From LMUY01 sp965198565 (GTDB lineage Bacteria > Pseudomonadota > Alphaproteobacteria > Acetobacterales > Acetobacteraceae): DNA of 64,000 nucleotides. This document shows positions 56,866 through 64,000 of the stretch, piece after piece. The stretch covers positions 992,001 to 1,056,000 of the forward strand of contig OZ240665.1 of NCBI GenBank assembly GCA_965198565.1, read 5' to 3'. A program made the translations under genes and the position numbers. The notes below the pieces were generated by a model that was given only the letters and a program-made list of their open reading frames with translations, did no database searches and was not told the DNA's origin. The stretch's first letter is position 1; each line of letters opens with the position of its first letter.

Positions 56866-58352
56866 CTCGGCCGCCCCGGCACGCGATGCCGGAACGCCAG
56901 CGCCTCCGCCACGTCCACCCGCCGCACAGTGGGCGCGCCGGCCAGGTCGGCGATGGTGCGGGACACTCGCAGCACGCGCGTGAACCCACGGGCCGACAGC
57001 CGCAGCTTGTCCGCCGCCGTCTCCGCCAGCGTGCGCGCCTCCGGCTCCAGCACGATCGCGGACGCATCCGCCTCCGCATTCAGCCCGCCACGATCGCGCT
57101 GGAGCTGCCGCGCCGCGGCGACCCGGCGCGCCACCACGGCACTCGGCTCCCCCGCCGGCGCCCGGCTCAGCTCGGTGGGCGGGATCGGCTGCACCGCGAT
57201 CGTCATGTCGATCCGGTCCAGCAGCGGGCCGCTGATCCGGTTCAGATAGTCCTCGCCACAGCGCGGCGCCCGGCCGCACTCGCGCGAGGCGTCGCCCAGA
57301 TGGCCGCAGCGGCAGGGGTTCATCGCGGCGACCAACTGGAACCGCGCCGGGTAGGTGATGTGCGCGCTGGCCCGCGCCACCGTGGTGCGGCCGGACTCGA
57401 TGGGCTGGCGCAGCGTCTCGAGCGACGGGCGCGGGAACTCGGGCAGCTCGTCCAGGAACAGCACGCCGCGATGCGCCAGGCTGACCTCGCCGGGCCGCGC
57501 GCGCTGGCCGCCCCCGGTGAGCGCCGCCGGGCTGGCCGAATGGTGCGGCTCGCGATAGGGCGGGCGCATCACCAGCCTCCCGCCATCCAGCATCCCGGCC
57601 ACCGAATGGATCGTGCTCACCTCGAGCGCCTCGGCAGGCGTCAGGTCCGGCAGCAGGCCCGCGACCCGGCTGGCCAGCATGGACTTGCCCGCGCCCGGCG
57701 GCCCGATCAGCAGCAGGTTGTGGCTGCCCGCCGCCGCCACCTCGATGGCGCGCTTGGCGGTCTCCATGCCCTTGACTTCCGACAGGTCGGGGCCGCGCGA
57801 GCGCTCCACCACGCCGGCCGGCTCGGGCGGGGTCAGCACCTGGGTGCCGCGGAAGTGGTTCACCGCGCAGAGCAGGTCCGGCAGCGCCAGCACCTCGATT
57901 TGCCCCGCCCAGGCCGCCTCGCCGCCCTGCGCCGCCGGGCAGATCAGCCCCAGACCGCGCGCGGAGGCGCCGATGGCCGCGGGCAGCACCCCCGCCACCG
58001 GGTTCAGCGTGCCGTCCAGCGAGAGTTCGCCCAGCGCGGCAAAGCCTGCGAGGTCCTCGCGCGGCAGCACATCCATCGCGGCGAGCACGCAGAGCGCGAT
58101 CGGCAGGTCGAAATGGCTGCCTTCCTTCAGCAGGTCGGCCGGGGCGAGATTGATCAGCACCCGCCGCGGCGGCAGCGCCAGGCCCATCGCGGTGAGCGCC
58201 GCCCGCACCCGCTCGCGCGCCTCGCCCACTGCCTTGTCAGGCAGCCCCACCACCAGGAAGGCCGGCAGCCCGCTCGACACCTGCACCTGCACCTCGACGC
58301 CCACCGCCTCGATGCCGGCGAAGGCGAAGGATTGCACACGGGCGAGGCTCAT
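56862..58352 (-). CDS. YifB/ComM-family Mg-chelatase-like AAA+ ATPase
   Basis: This 496-residue protein has the N-terminal Lon-protease-like domain VGLPDKAVGEARERVRAAL, the Walker A GPPGAGKSMLASRVAGLLPD, Walker B LFLDELPEFPRPSLETL, and AAMNPCRCGHLGD as sensor 1 with a Cys pair. The C-terminal domain has PTVRRVDVAEALAFR. Homologue ComM is a helicase that promotes branch migration during natural transformation. It overlaps the APAH gene by four bases, so both are on one message. Confidence 0.93.
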   Translation of the reverse strand: MSLARVQSFAFAGIEAVGVEVQVQVSSGLPAFLVVGLPDKAVGEARERVRAALTAMGLALPPRRVLINLAPADLLKEGSHFDLPIALCVLAAMDVLPREDLAGFAALGELSLDGTLNPVAGVLPAAIGASARGLGLICPAAQGGEAAWAGQIEVLALPDLLCAVNHFRGTQVLTPPEPAGVVERSRGPDLSEVKGMETAKRAIEVAAAGSHNLLLIGPPGAGKSMLASRVAGLLPDLTPAEALEVSTIHSVAGMLDGGRLVMRPPYREPHHSASPAALTGGGQRARPGEVSLAHRGVLFLDELPEFPRPSLETLRQPIESGRTTVARASAHITYPARFQLVAAMNPCRCGHLGDASRECGRAPRCGEDYLNRISGPLLDRIDMTIAVQPIPPTELSRAPAGEPSAVVARRVAAARQLQRDRGGLNAEADASAIVLEPEARTLAETAADKLRLSARGFTRVLRVSRTIADLAGAPTVRRVDVAEALAFRHRVPGRPS

Positions 58353-59380
58353 CCGGCGAACGCGTCGAGGAACACCTGCAGCAGCAGCCCCAGCAGCTCC
58401 GTGTTGTAGCCGCCCTCCTGGATGAACACCGCCGGCAAAGCCAGCCGCCCCACCGCAGCCCCCGCCCGGGCAAACCCGTCGGGCGACACGGCCAGGAAGT
58501 TCAGCGGCTCGTCACGCGACGCGTCGAAGCCGAGGCTCACCACCAGCGCGTCGGCGCCGAAGCGGTCGATGGCGCGCAACGCCGCCTCCAGCGCCGCCAG
58601 CCAGCCGAAATCGTCGGTGCCGCGGGCGAGCGGGAAGTTGCGGTTGAAGCCCAATCCCGCCCCCGTGCCCAGCTCGTCGGCATGGCCGACATACCAGGGG
58701 TAGTAGCCCGCCGGGTCGCCATGCAGCGAGGCGAACAGCACGTCGTCGCGCGACCAATACAGGCCCTGGGTGCCGTTGCCGTGGTGGCTGTCGATGTCCA
58801 GCACCGCGACCCGGCGGGCGCCCCGCGCCATCAGCCGCTCCACCGCCAAGGCCGCGTTGTTGAGGTAGCAGTGGCCGCCAGCGCGAGCGGCATAGGCGTG
58901 GTGGCCGGGCGGGCGGCACAGCGCGTAGCTGTCCCGGTTTTGCGCCACCTCGTCCGCCGCCGCGATGGCGCAGGCCGCCGCGGCGGCGATCGCGGGCCAG
59001 CTCCCCTCGCCGATCGGGCAGGCGGCGTCCGCCGAATACCAGCCGGCGCGGCCGATCACCGAGCTGGGTGGCCCGGTGATGCTGAGCAGCATTTCCGGCG
59101 CCGGGTGCATGTTGGCCACCACTTCGGGCCCTGCATCCGGCAGGCTCGCCCATTCGGCCGCGGCACCCTCCAGCCACGCGAGGTAGTCCGCCGGATGCAC
59201 CGCCTCCAGCGCCGCCCGCTCCGCCGCGGGCGGCGCCGTCACCTCCAGGCCCAGGGCGTGGCAGCCGGCCAGCAGGGACTCGGCACGCGCGGGCGTCTCG
59301 TAGTTCGAGCGGACTTGGCCGCGCTGGAGAAAGAACTGAGGCGTGTGGGCGAGTTGCACCGGGTCCCAAAAAGCCTTCAA
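58349..59380 (-). CDS. Histone-deacetylase-family acetylpolyamine amidohydrolase
   Basis: From the TTG at 59380, with GGAGGGG eight bases upstream, this is a 343-residue protein starting MKAFWDPVQLAHTPQFFLQR; an upstream ATG at 59440 lacks a ribosome site. The zinc-binding and catalytic motifs are RPPGHHAYAARAGGHCYLNN, VLDIDSHHGNGTQGLYW and SLGFDASRDEP, with the terminal VFIQEGGYNTELLG. The length and motif set fit acetylpolyamine amidohydrolase, which removes acetyl groups from polyamines. An agmatinase-family gene lies elsewhere in the window. Confidence 0.88.
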   Translation of the reverse strand: MKAFWDPVQLAHTPQFFLQRGQVRSNYETPARAESLLAGCHALGLEVTAPPAAERAALEAVHPADYLAWLEGAAAEWASLPDAGPEVVANMHPAPEMLLSITGPPSSVIGRAGWYSADAACPIGEGSWPAIAAAAACAIAAADEVAQNRDSYALCRPPGHHAYAARAGGHCYLNNAALAVERLMARGARRVAVLDIDSHHGNGTQGLYWSRDDVLFASLHGDPAGYYPWYVGHADELGTGAGLGFNRNFPLARGTDDFGWLAALEAALRAIDRFGADALVVSLGFDASRDEPLNFLAVSPDGFARAGAAVGRLALPAVFIQEGGYNTELLGLLLQVFLDAFAG

Positions 59381-59504
59381 TTCGCGAACCCCTCCATCGT
59401 CCGGCAGACGATAAGGTGTTTCAGCGCCTGGCGGAACCATGGGCCGCGGAACCGCGCAGGCCGAACGCGTCCGCTTGCCTCAGGCGGGAGATCGAAGCGA
59501 GGAG

Positions 59505-60065
59505 CTACGCGCCGCCCCGCTCGAGCCAGTAGCGTGGGGCACCTGCGCCCTCGCCCTCGGCGATCTGGGTGACCACCTGGCGGCGGGCGATCAGCAGCTC
59601 GCCGGATTTTGGATCGGGCTGGAACACGTCCAGGTAACGCCCGTACACGGTGTGGTTCTGGCCGTTCTTGCCTTCATGGCGGGCCATCACCGATGTCCAG
59701 GACGAATACGTGCCTGGCGTGGTGCCCGGCGTAATCGCGGGCACGCCGACGAAGTGGATGGTGCGGGCCTGAGTGACCAGCGCGGCTTGCAGTAAGGCAC
59801 AGATGGCGGCGCGACCCACCTTCGTCGCCCCCGGCGCGTAGTCGTATGTCGCGTCCGGCGTGAAGATCTTGGCCAAGCCGACGAAATCGAGGCGGTCGCA
59901 GCAATCGGAGTAGGTCTGCACCAGCGCATTGGCCTGCAGCCAGACAGCGAAGCTGATCGGCTCGCCGGTTTCGGGCGCCGCCGCGGCACGTGCCGGGGCG
60001 GCCAGCGCGGCGCCGAGTGGAAAGGCCAACAGGGCGAGAGCGCCCCGGCGTTCGAAATTGCCCAT
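59505..60065 (-). CDS. Exported SnoaL/NTF2-like protein
   Basis: This 186-residue protein has an N-terminal export signal with a twin arginine (MGNFERRGALALLAFPLGAA), with cleavage near APARAAAAP. The body is a cystatin-like alpha+beta fold of the NTF2/SnoaL type: NALVQTYSDCCDRLDFVGLA, KIFTPDATYDYAPGATKVG, and the closing strands TVYGRYLDVFQPDP and ARRQVVTQIAEGE. Such proteins are ligand-binding scaffolds or enzymes that act on cyclic ketones or esters. The Tat reading is tentative because Sec signals can also contain Arg-Arg. Confidence 0.7.
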   Translation of the reverse strand: MGNFERRGALALLAFPLGAALAAPARAAAAPETGEPISFAVWLQANALVQTYSDCCDRLDFVGLAKIFTPDATYDYAPGATKVGRAAICALLQAALVTQARTIHFVGVPAITPGTTPGTYSSWTSVMARHEGKNGQNHTVYGRYLDVFQPDPKSGELLIARRQVVTQIAEGEGAGAPRYWLERGGA

Positions 60066-60161
60066 CTTGGATTACCTTCTTGGTTGATTTCCTCCAGGTC
60101 ATTAGAGCATGGGAAACTTCGCCTGTCAGACCTAATCTTTTGTTGGTCGTGCTGCCAAAGC

Positions 60162-60192
60162 CGTCTCGAGTATAAAAGTCGTCTCGAGTATA
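60162..60192 (+). repeat. 13-base perfect direct repeat upstream of an orphan binding-protein gene
   Basis: CGTCTCGAGTATA occurs at 60162-60174 and 60180-60192, with a five-base spacer. The palindrome CTCGAG lies in each unit, and the TATA parts sit in a local A+T-rich patch 15-45 bases before the ATG at 60207. A tandem operator or duplicated promoter element is the likeliest reading. Confidence 0.6.
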
Positions 60193-60206
60193 CTGGGCGC
60201 TGAACG

Positions 60207-61490
60207 ATGCCGCTTCTCCGCCGAACCCTGCTGCTCGGCAGCTTGCTCTCCAGCGCCGCCGCCAAGCCGATGGACGGCGATACGCTGCTCTGCCCGCTGG
60301 CGGAGGCGCCACCTGTGCTGGTGCCTGGCGTGGGGGACAGCATCGGCACGCGGCTGGTCGGCAGCAACCTCTATCGCGGCCTCACCCGGCTCGGCGCGGA
60401 CGGCATCCCGGCGCCGGACCTCGCCACCTGGACCGTCTCGCCGGACGGGCTGCGCATCCAGTTCCAGCTTCAGCCCGGCCTGCTATGGCACGACGGCACA
60501 CCCATCACCGCCGCCGACGTCGTGTTCTCGCTCGACCGCCTGCATCGTGCGCGCAACCCGCGGCTGGACCTCACGCGCGTGGCGTCCATCCAGGCGGACG
60601 GCTCGCAAACGGTGGTGATCACGCTGCAGGAGCCGTTCGCGCCGCTGCTGGCCCAGTTGAACGGCCTCTCCGCCGCCATCGTGCCGCAACACGTGCATGA
60701 TGTGCCACGCTGGGGGCTGGACCCGGCGGTGACCACGCCGGTCGGGACCGGGCCGTGGCGCTGGGATGGCTGGTTGCGGCTCGCCCGCGCCAGCGGCCAG
60801 GGCGCGTTGGCGGCCGTCGTGTTCCCCATCCTGCCCACGCTTGCGAACCGGGTTGCCGCCGTGCAGCAAGGCCGCCCGTCGCTCCTGGTGGAGCCGCTGC
60901 TGGACGGGCCGACCCTTGCCGCCTTGCGCGCGGACGCGGCGTTCGTCGTCGAACCCGCCAATGCGCCGGGGCTGCGCGCCTGCGCCGTGCTGTGGCTCAA
61001 CGCCGGGCGGCCGCCGCTGGACCAGCCGGCCGTGCGCCAGGCGCTGCCAGCCGCGATCGACAGCCGCGCGCTGCTCTGGGCCGTGTGGGACGGCTTCGCC
61101 ACCCTGCCCGAGGGCCGCGCCGACTATGACCCGCAGGCCGCCGCCGCCCAATTGCAGGCGGCCGGGTTGCGGCCCGGCGACGACGGCTTGCGCGCCCAGT
61201 TCCACCTGCTGCAACCCCCCGGCGCCCCCGCCAGCCGCCTCGCTGCCGAGCTCACCCACATGCTCGGGCTGATCGCCATCGACCTGGTGACCGACGCGCC
61301 CGACGCCGCGGAGTGGGGCCGGCGGCTGACGGCGGGCGCGTACGACCTGGCACTCGACCTGCGCGAGCAGCAGCCGCCCGGCAGCGACGCCATCCTGCTG
61401 GCGCAACCCAGCCTGGCCACCGCGCGGGACCGCCGCTTGCACTTGCCGGACGGCATCTATGGCGGGTTTGCTGACGCCACGCTGTCTTGA
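60207..61490 (+). CDS. Orphan, shortened family-5 ABC binding protein
   Basis: This 427-residue protein has a signal peptide MPLLRRTLLLGSLLSSAAAK. The family-5 signatures are LATWTVSPDGLRIQFQLQPG, LLWHDGTPITAADVVFSLDR, TPVGTGPWRWDGWLRLARAS and AVLWLNAGRPPLDQPAVRQA. Typical members have 500 or more residues; the region after VGTGPW is much shorter, and the C-terminal lobe is reduced. No permease or ATPase gene is adjacent, so it may serve a transporter encoded elsewhere or act as a ligand sensor. Confidence 0.82.
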   Translation: MPLLRRTLLLGSLLSSAAAKPMDGDTLLCPLAEAPPVLVPGVGDSIGTRLVGSNLYRGLTRLGADGIPAPDLATWTVSPDGLRIQFQLQPGLLWHDGTPITAADVVFSLDRLHRARNPRLDLTRVASIQADGSQTVVITLQEPFAPLLAQLNGLSAAIVPQHVHDVPRWGLDPAVTTPVGTGPWRWDGWLRLARASGQGALAAVVFPILPTLANRVAAVQQGRPSLLVEPLLDGPTLAALRADAAFVVEPANAPGLRACAVLWLNAGRPPLDQPAVRQALPAAIDSRALLWAVWDGFATLPEGRADYDPQAAAAQLQAAGLRPGDDGLRAQFHLLQPPGAPASRLAAELTHMLGLIAIDLVTDAPDAAEWGRRLTAGAYDLALDLREQQPPGSDAILLAQPSLATARDRRLHLPDGIYGGFADATLS

Positions 61491-61557
61491 TCATACAACG
61501 GATAGGATAGCATCCTGCGATTCTTCGATTCATCGAAGCACAAGGAGCCAAATCGGC

Positions 61558-62163
61558 ATGGCTGATGTTCTCGACGGGAGCGATGTGGGTCTTGCGTCGC
61601 AAGTTGCCCCGCTGGCCGGCGCCCCCCAGCGCTACACGCTGACAGCCCAGGCGCTGCATTGGGTGGTCGCCGCGCTGATGTTCATAACCCTCGCCTTGGC
61701 CTGGGTGATGGTCAACATGGCGCCCACCATGCCCTCTCGTGAGTGGGTCTATACGGTCCATAAATCATTCGGCATGACGATCCTGGCGCTGGTCGCCGTA
61801 CGGCTGATCTGGCGCGCCATGCACCCCGCCCCGCCCCTGCCGGGCCGGATGGCGAAGTGGGAGCGCTGGAGCGCCTTTGCATCGCACTGGCTGCTTTACG
61901 TCATTTTGGTTGGCATGCCGGTCAGCGGCTACGTGTTGTCCGCCACCACGGCGGGCAAGGACGTCCCTTATTTCAACCTATTCACGTTCCCCGGTCTGCC
62001 AAAGAACCACGCCGTGAGCGAGGCCGCGCGCTGGGTCCATTACGGGATCGGCCAGTGGCTGGTCTACGCGCTGATCATCCTCCATGTGGCCGCCACGGCG
62101 TGGCATGCTGCCATCCGCCGGGACGGGGTGCTGGACCGGATGCTTCCGGAGCAGAACACGTAG
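61558..62163 (+). CDS. Cytochrome b561-family membrane haem protein
   Basis: This 201-residue protein starts at the ATG at 61558, behind AAGGAG. Four transmembrane helices carry the haem-ligand histidines: ALHWVVAALMFITLALAWVM, WVYTVHKSFGMTILALVAVR, AFASHWLLYVILVGMPVSGY and YALIILHVAATAWHAAIRRD. The layout fits bacterial cytochrome b561, which moves electrons between quinol and periplasmic acceptors and can handle superoxide. It stands between two unrelated genes. Confidence 0.88.
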   Translation: MADVLDGSDVGLASQVAPLAGAPQRYTLTAQALHWVVAALMFITLALAWVMVNMAPTMPSREWVYTVHKSFGMTILALVAVRLIWRAMHPAPPLPGRMAKWERWSAFASHWLLYVILVGMPVSGYVLSATTAGKDVPYFNLFTFPGLPKNHAVSEAARWVHYGIGQWLVYALIILHVAATAWHAAIRRDGVLDRMLPEQNT

Positions 62164-62199
62164 CGGTAAGCCATAAAACGGGTTGAACGGAGCAAGGCA

Positions 62200-63672
62200 T
62201 TGCGCATCGCCATCGGCGGCTTCCTGCACGAGAGCCACTCCTTCGTGCCCACGCCGACCCGCTACGAGGACTTCCTGCATGTCGCCGGCTATCCGGGCCT
62301 GGTGCGCGGCCCGGCCATGCTCGCGGCCGTCCGCCCCGGCGCCTCCTGCGCCGCCGGTGCGCTCGCTGCGATGGACGAAGCTGGGGACGAGGCCGTGCCG
62401 CTGCTCTGGTGCATCGCCACGCCCGGCGGCCTGGTCACGGCCGAAGCGTTCGAGCGCATCGCCGCCCTGCTCTGCGCCGCCGTCGCCGACAGCGATTTGG
62501 CGGCAGTCGACGGCATCTTCCTCGACCTGCACGGCGCCGGCTGCGCGGTCTGCGCGCCGGACGCGGAGGGCGAGCTGCTCCGCCGCCTGCGCGCCATCGT
62601 GGGCCCGCTGCCGATCGCCATCACGCTGGACCCGCATGCCAACGTCACCGCGCTGATGGCCGAGACGGCGGATGTGATGGTGCCGTACCGGACCTACCCG
62701 CATGTCGACATGAAGCCGATGGGCGCCCGCGCGGTCGAGCTGTTGCGACGCCGGGTCGGGCGAGGCGCGCCGTTCGCCCGCGCCTTCCGCCAGCTCGACT
62801 ACTGGATGCCGATCACCAGCCAATGCACGCTGAGCGGCCCGATGGCTGAGGTGATGGCGCGCCGGGCCAGGGTCGAAGCCGAGACGGGCGCGGTCGAGCT
62901 CGCCTGGTGCTTCGGCTTCCCGTATGTCGATTTCCCCGATTGCGGCCCGGCGATCACCGCCTATGCCGAGGACCAGGCCACCGCAGACCGTGCCGCTGAC
63001 GCGCTGCTGGCTGATTTGGTGGCGCGTGAGATGGCGTTTGCCGGCGACGTGCTGCCCGCCGCAGAGGCCGTCGCCGCCGCGCTCGCCGAACCCGCCGGCC
63101 CGGTGGTGATTGCCGACGCGCAGGACAATCCGGGCGGCGGCGGCGCGGGCGACACCACGGGGCTGCTGGCCGAGCTGGTGCGCCAGGGCGCCGAGGGTGC
63201 GGTGGTCTGCTCCATCTGCGACCCGGCGAGCGCGGATGCCTGCCACGCCGCCGGAGTGGGCGCTGTCGTGCAGCTTTCGCTGGGTGGCAAGTCGGACGGT
63301 GTGCCGCTGGAGACGTCGGCGACGGTGCTGGCGGTGCGGGAGGGTTCGTTCGTGCTGACCGGCCCGATGACGGCTGGGAACGTCGCCGACATGGGCCGGT
63401 GCGCCCTGGTGCAGGTGTCGGCGGGCGTGCAGGTGATGGTGGCGAGTGCGCGCATCCAGGCCTATGACCAGGCGATTTTGCGCCATGTCGGCGTCGAGCC
63501 GGCCGCCATGCGGATTTTGGTGCTGAAGTCCTCCGTCCATTTCCGGGCCGATTTTGCCGGCTTGGCGCGCCGCATCCTGGTTGCCACGGCGCCTGGTTTG
63601 GTCACGGCGGATTCGGCGGAGCTGCCGTTCCGCCACGTCCGCCCGGGCGTTCGGCTACGGCCGGGTGGTTAG
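62200..63672 (+). CDS. M81-family (MlrC-like) metallopeptidase
   Basis: This 490-residue protein starts with TTG at 62200. It has the M81 N-terminus MRIAIGGFLHESHSFVPTPT, FLDLHGAGCAVCAPDAEGEL, ITLDPHANVTALMAETADV, and PYRTYPHVDMKPMGARAVEL. Histidines and aspartates in these are the expected metal ligands. The C-terminal half has DNPGGGGAGDTTGLLAELVR. The family includes microcystinase C and many proteins of unknown substrate that sit beside peptide ABC importers. Its stop is 19 bases before a strong palindrome. Confidence 0.9.
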   Translation: MRIAIGGFLHESHSFVPTPTRYEDFLHVAGYPGLVRGPAMLAAVRPGASCAAGALAAMDEAGDEAVPLLWCIATPGGLVTAEAFERIAALLCAAVADSDLAAVDGIFLDLHGAGCAVCAPDAEGELLRRLRAIVGPLPIAITLDPHANVTALMAETADVMVPYRTYPHVDMKPMGARAVELLRRRVGRGAPFARAFRQLDYWMPITSQCTLSGPMAEVMARRARVEAETGAVELAWCFGFPYVDFPDCGPAITAYAEDQATADRAADALLADLVAREMAFAGDVLPAAEAVAAALAEPAGPVVIADAQDNPGGGGAGDTTGLLAELVRQGAEGAVVCSICDPASADACHAAGVGAVVQLSLGGKSDGVPLETSATVLAVREGSFVLTGPMTAGNVADMGRCALVQVSAGVQVMVASARIQAYDQAILRHVGVEPAAMRILVLKSSVHFRADFAGLARRILVATAPGLVTADSAELPFRHVRPGVRLRPGG

Positions 63673-63690
63673 CTCACGGGCCCCAACAAG

Positions 63691-63711
63691 CCCTCTCCCA
63701 GAGGGAGAGGG
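63691..63711. terminator. Palindrome between convergent genes
   Basis: CCCTCTCCC and GGGAGAGGG form a nine-pair perfect stem with the loop AGA. It belongs to the repeat family at 13157 and 32534, and is followed by the purine-rich hexamer tract at 63703-63726. It lies 19 bases past the M81 stop and 37 bases past the stop of the small gene at 63748 on the other strand. Confidence 0.55.
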
Positions 63712-63726
63712 AGAGGGAGAGGGAGA
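63703..63726. repeat. Short tandem GGGAGA tract
   Basis: The right arm of the palindrome continues as four head-to-tail GGGAGA units. The all-purine strand suggests slippage growth from the repeat arm. Confidence 0.8.
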
Positions 63727-63747
63727 TCAGAAGGCGAAGCTGTGATG

Positions 63748-63978
63748 TTAATCCTTCTTAGCGAGCTTTAACTTCGAGGCGGCCAGGTTCTCGCTGAGCG
63801 TCTGCATCTGGGTGGCGAGATCCTTCACCGCATTGCGCCAAACGGCCACCGCCTCGCGCTGATCGGCCATTGCTTGAGACAACGATGTCAAAGCCTTACC
63901 AAGGTTCTCGGGCGGCGGGGCGGCCGGCGCGGGGCGGCGGGGAAACGGAATGATCTGCGCGGTAACAGCTTCAGCCAT
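63748..63978 (-). CDS. Small coiled-coil hypothetical protein
   Basis: This 76-residue protein starts at the ATG at 63978, behind TAGGAGAG. The N-terminus MAEAVTAQIIPFPRRPAPAA is an IIPFPR-type start followed by a Pro/Ala linker. The rest is a single charged helix with heptad spacing (LSQAMADQREAVAVWRNAVK, LATQMQTLSENLAASKLKLA). It probably self-associates. The family is unknown to me; a similar N-terminal element occurs in the protein at 54831. Confidence 0.65.
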   Translation of the reverse strand: MAEAVTAQIIPFPRRPAPAAPPPENLGKALTSLSQAMADQREAVAVWRNAVKDLATQMQTLSENLAASKLKLAKKD

Positions 63979-64000
63979 GATGCTCTCCTAAGGACACATG

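Noticed and set aside
1..64000. CRISPR arrays, insertion sequences or prophage
   Set aside because: No regularly spaced repeats, transposase or phage structural genes are visible on either strand.

Overview
The window reads as a high-G+C alphaproteobacterial chromosome, most likely Rhodospirillales and probably Acetobacteraceae. Supporting signs are the alphaproteobacterial 41-residue bL36, a DUF1674 (SdhAF4) protein, an adenosylcobalamin-dependent ribonucleotide reductase, a complete squalene-hopene pathway (hpnA-hpnG plus hpnH), and many genes joined by ATGA, GTGA or TGATG overlaps. Coding density is very high and no stretch longer than 300 bases lacks a gene. I see no transposase, prophage, integrase, CRISPR array or rRNA. 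The lineage is inferred from content; no database search was run.

Regions. 1-7.3 kb: housekeeping genes (zapE cut by the window edge, a 2OG-Fe(II) oxygenase, tRNA-Ala(CGC), yggT-folD, the SdhAF4-like gene, an SDR enzyme, rpmJ, a TPR protein and an entericidin-like lipoprotein), then a patch of lower G+C with a HicB/DUF1902-like gene and a reading frame that has no usable start codon. 7.3-11.8 kb: nrdJ and two exported alpha/beta hydrolases. 11.9-20.6 kb: hpnA-B-C-D-E-shc-hpnG followed by an agmatinase-family gene. 20.6-29.3 kb: a surface-glycan island holding a 1393-residue methyltransferase-GT2-GT4 fusion and four more methyltransferases; it separates hpnG from hpnH (29.5-30.6 kb). 30.8-32.4 kb: a stand-alone TraT homologue and an exported protein. 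32.6-38.7 kb: a minus-strand operon of a TPR glycosyltransferase-like protein, a TPR-ATP-grasp protein, cysD and cysNC. 39.2-50.8 kb: two divergent operons, each pairing an oligopeptide-type ABC importer (binding protein plus two permeases, no ATPase) with catabolic enzymes. 50.9-54.7 kb: a lipid A/Kdo operon (lpxL-like, lpxK, waaA, DUF374 acyltransferase). 55-64 kb: an Asp-nucleophile alpha/beta hydrolase, TspO, YifB/ComM ATPase, acetylpolyamine amidohydrolase, an SnoaL-like protein, an orphan binding protein, cytochrome b561, an M81 peptidase and a small coiled-coil protein.

Functional theme. Much of the window builds the outer envelope: hopanoids, lipid A and Kdo, a probably methylated surface glycan, and an activated-sulfate (PAPS) operon tied to two TPR glycan-type proteins. 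The other large block is uptake and breakdown of peptides or amino compounds.

A family of palindromic CCCTCTCCC/GGGAGAGGG repeats is scattered through the window. Most copies lie where convergent genes meet, where they may act as terminators, but one inverted pair lies in frame inside hpnB. That insertion is the most unusual single observation here. Three convergent gene pairs also share a four-base stop overlap, the opposite solution for ending convergent transcription.
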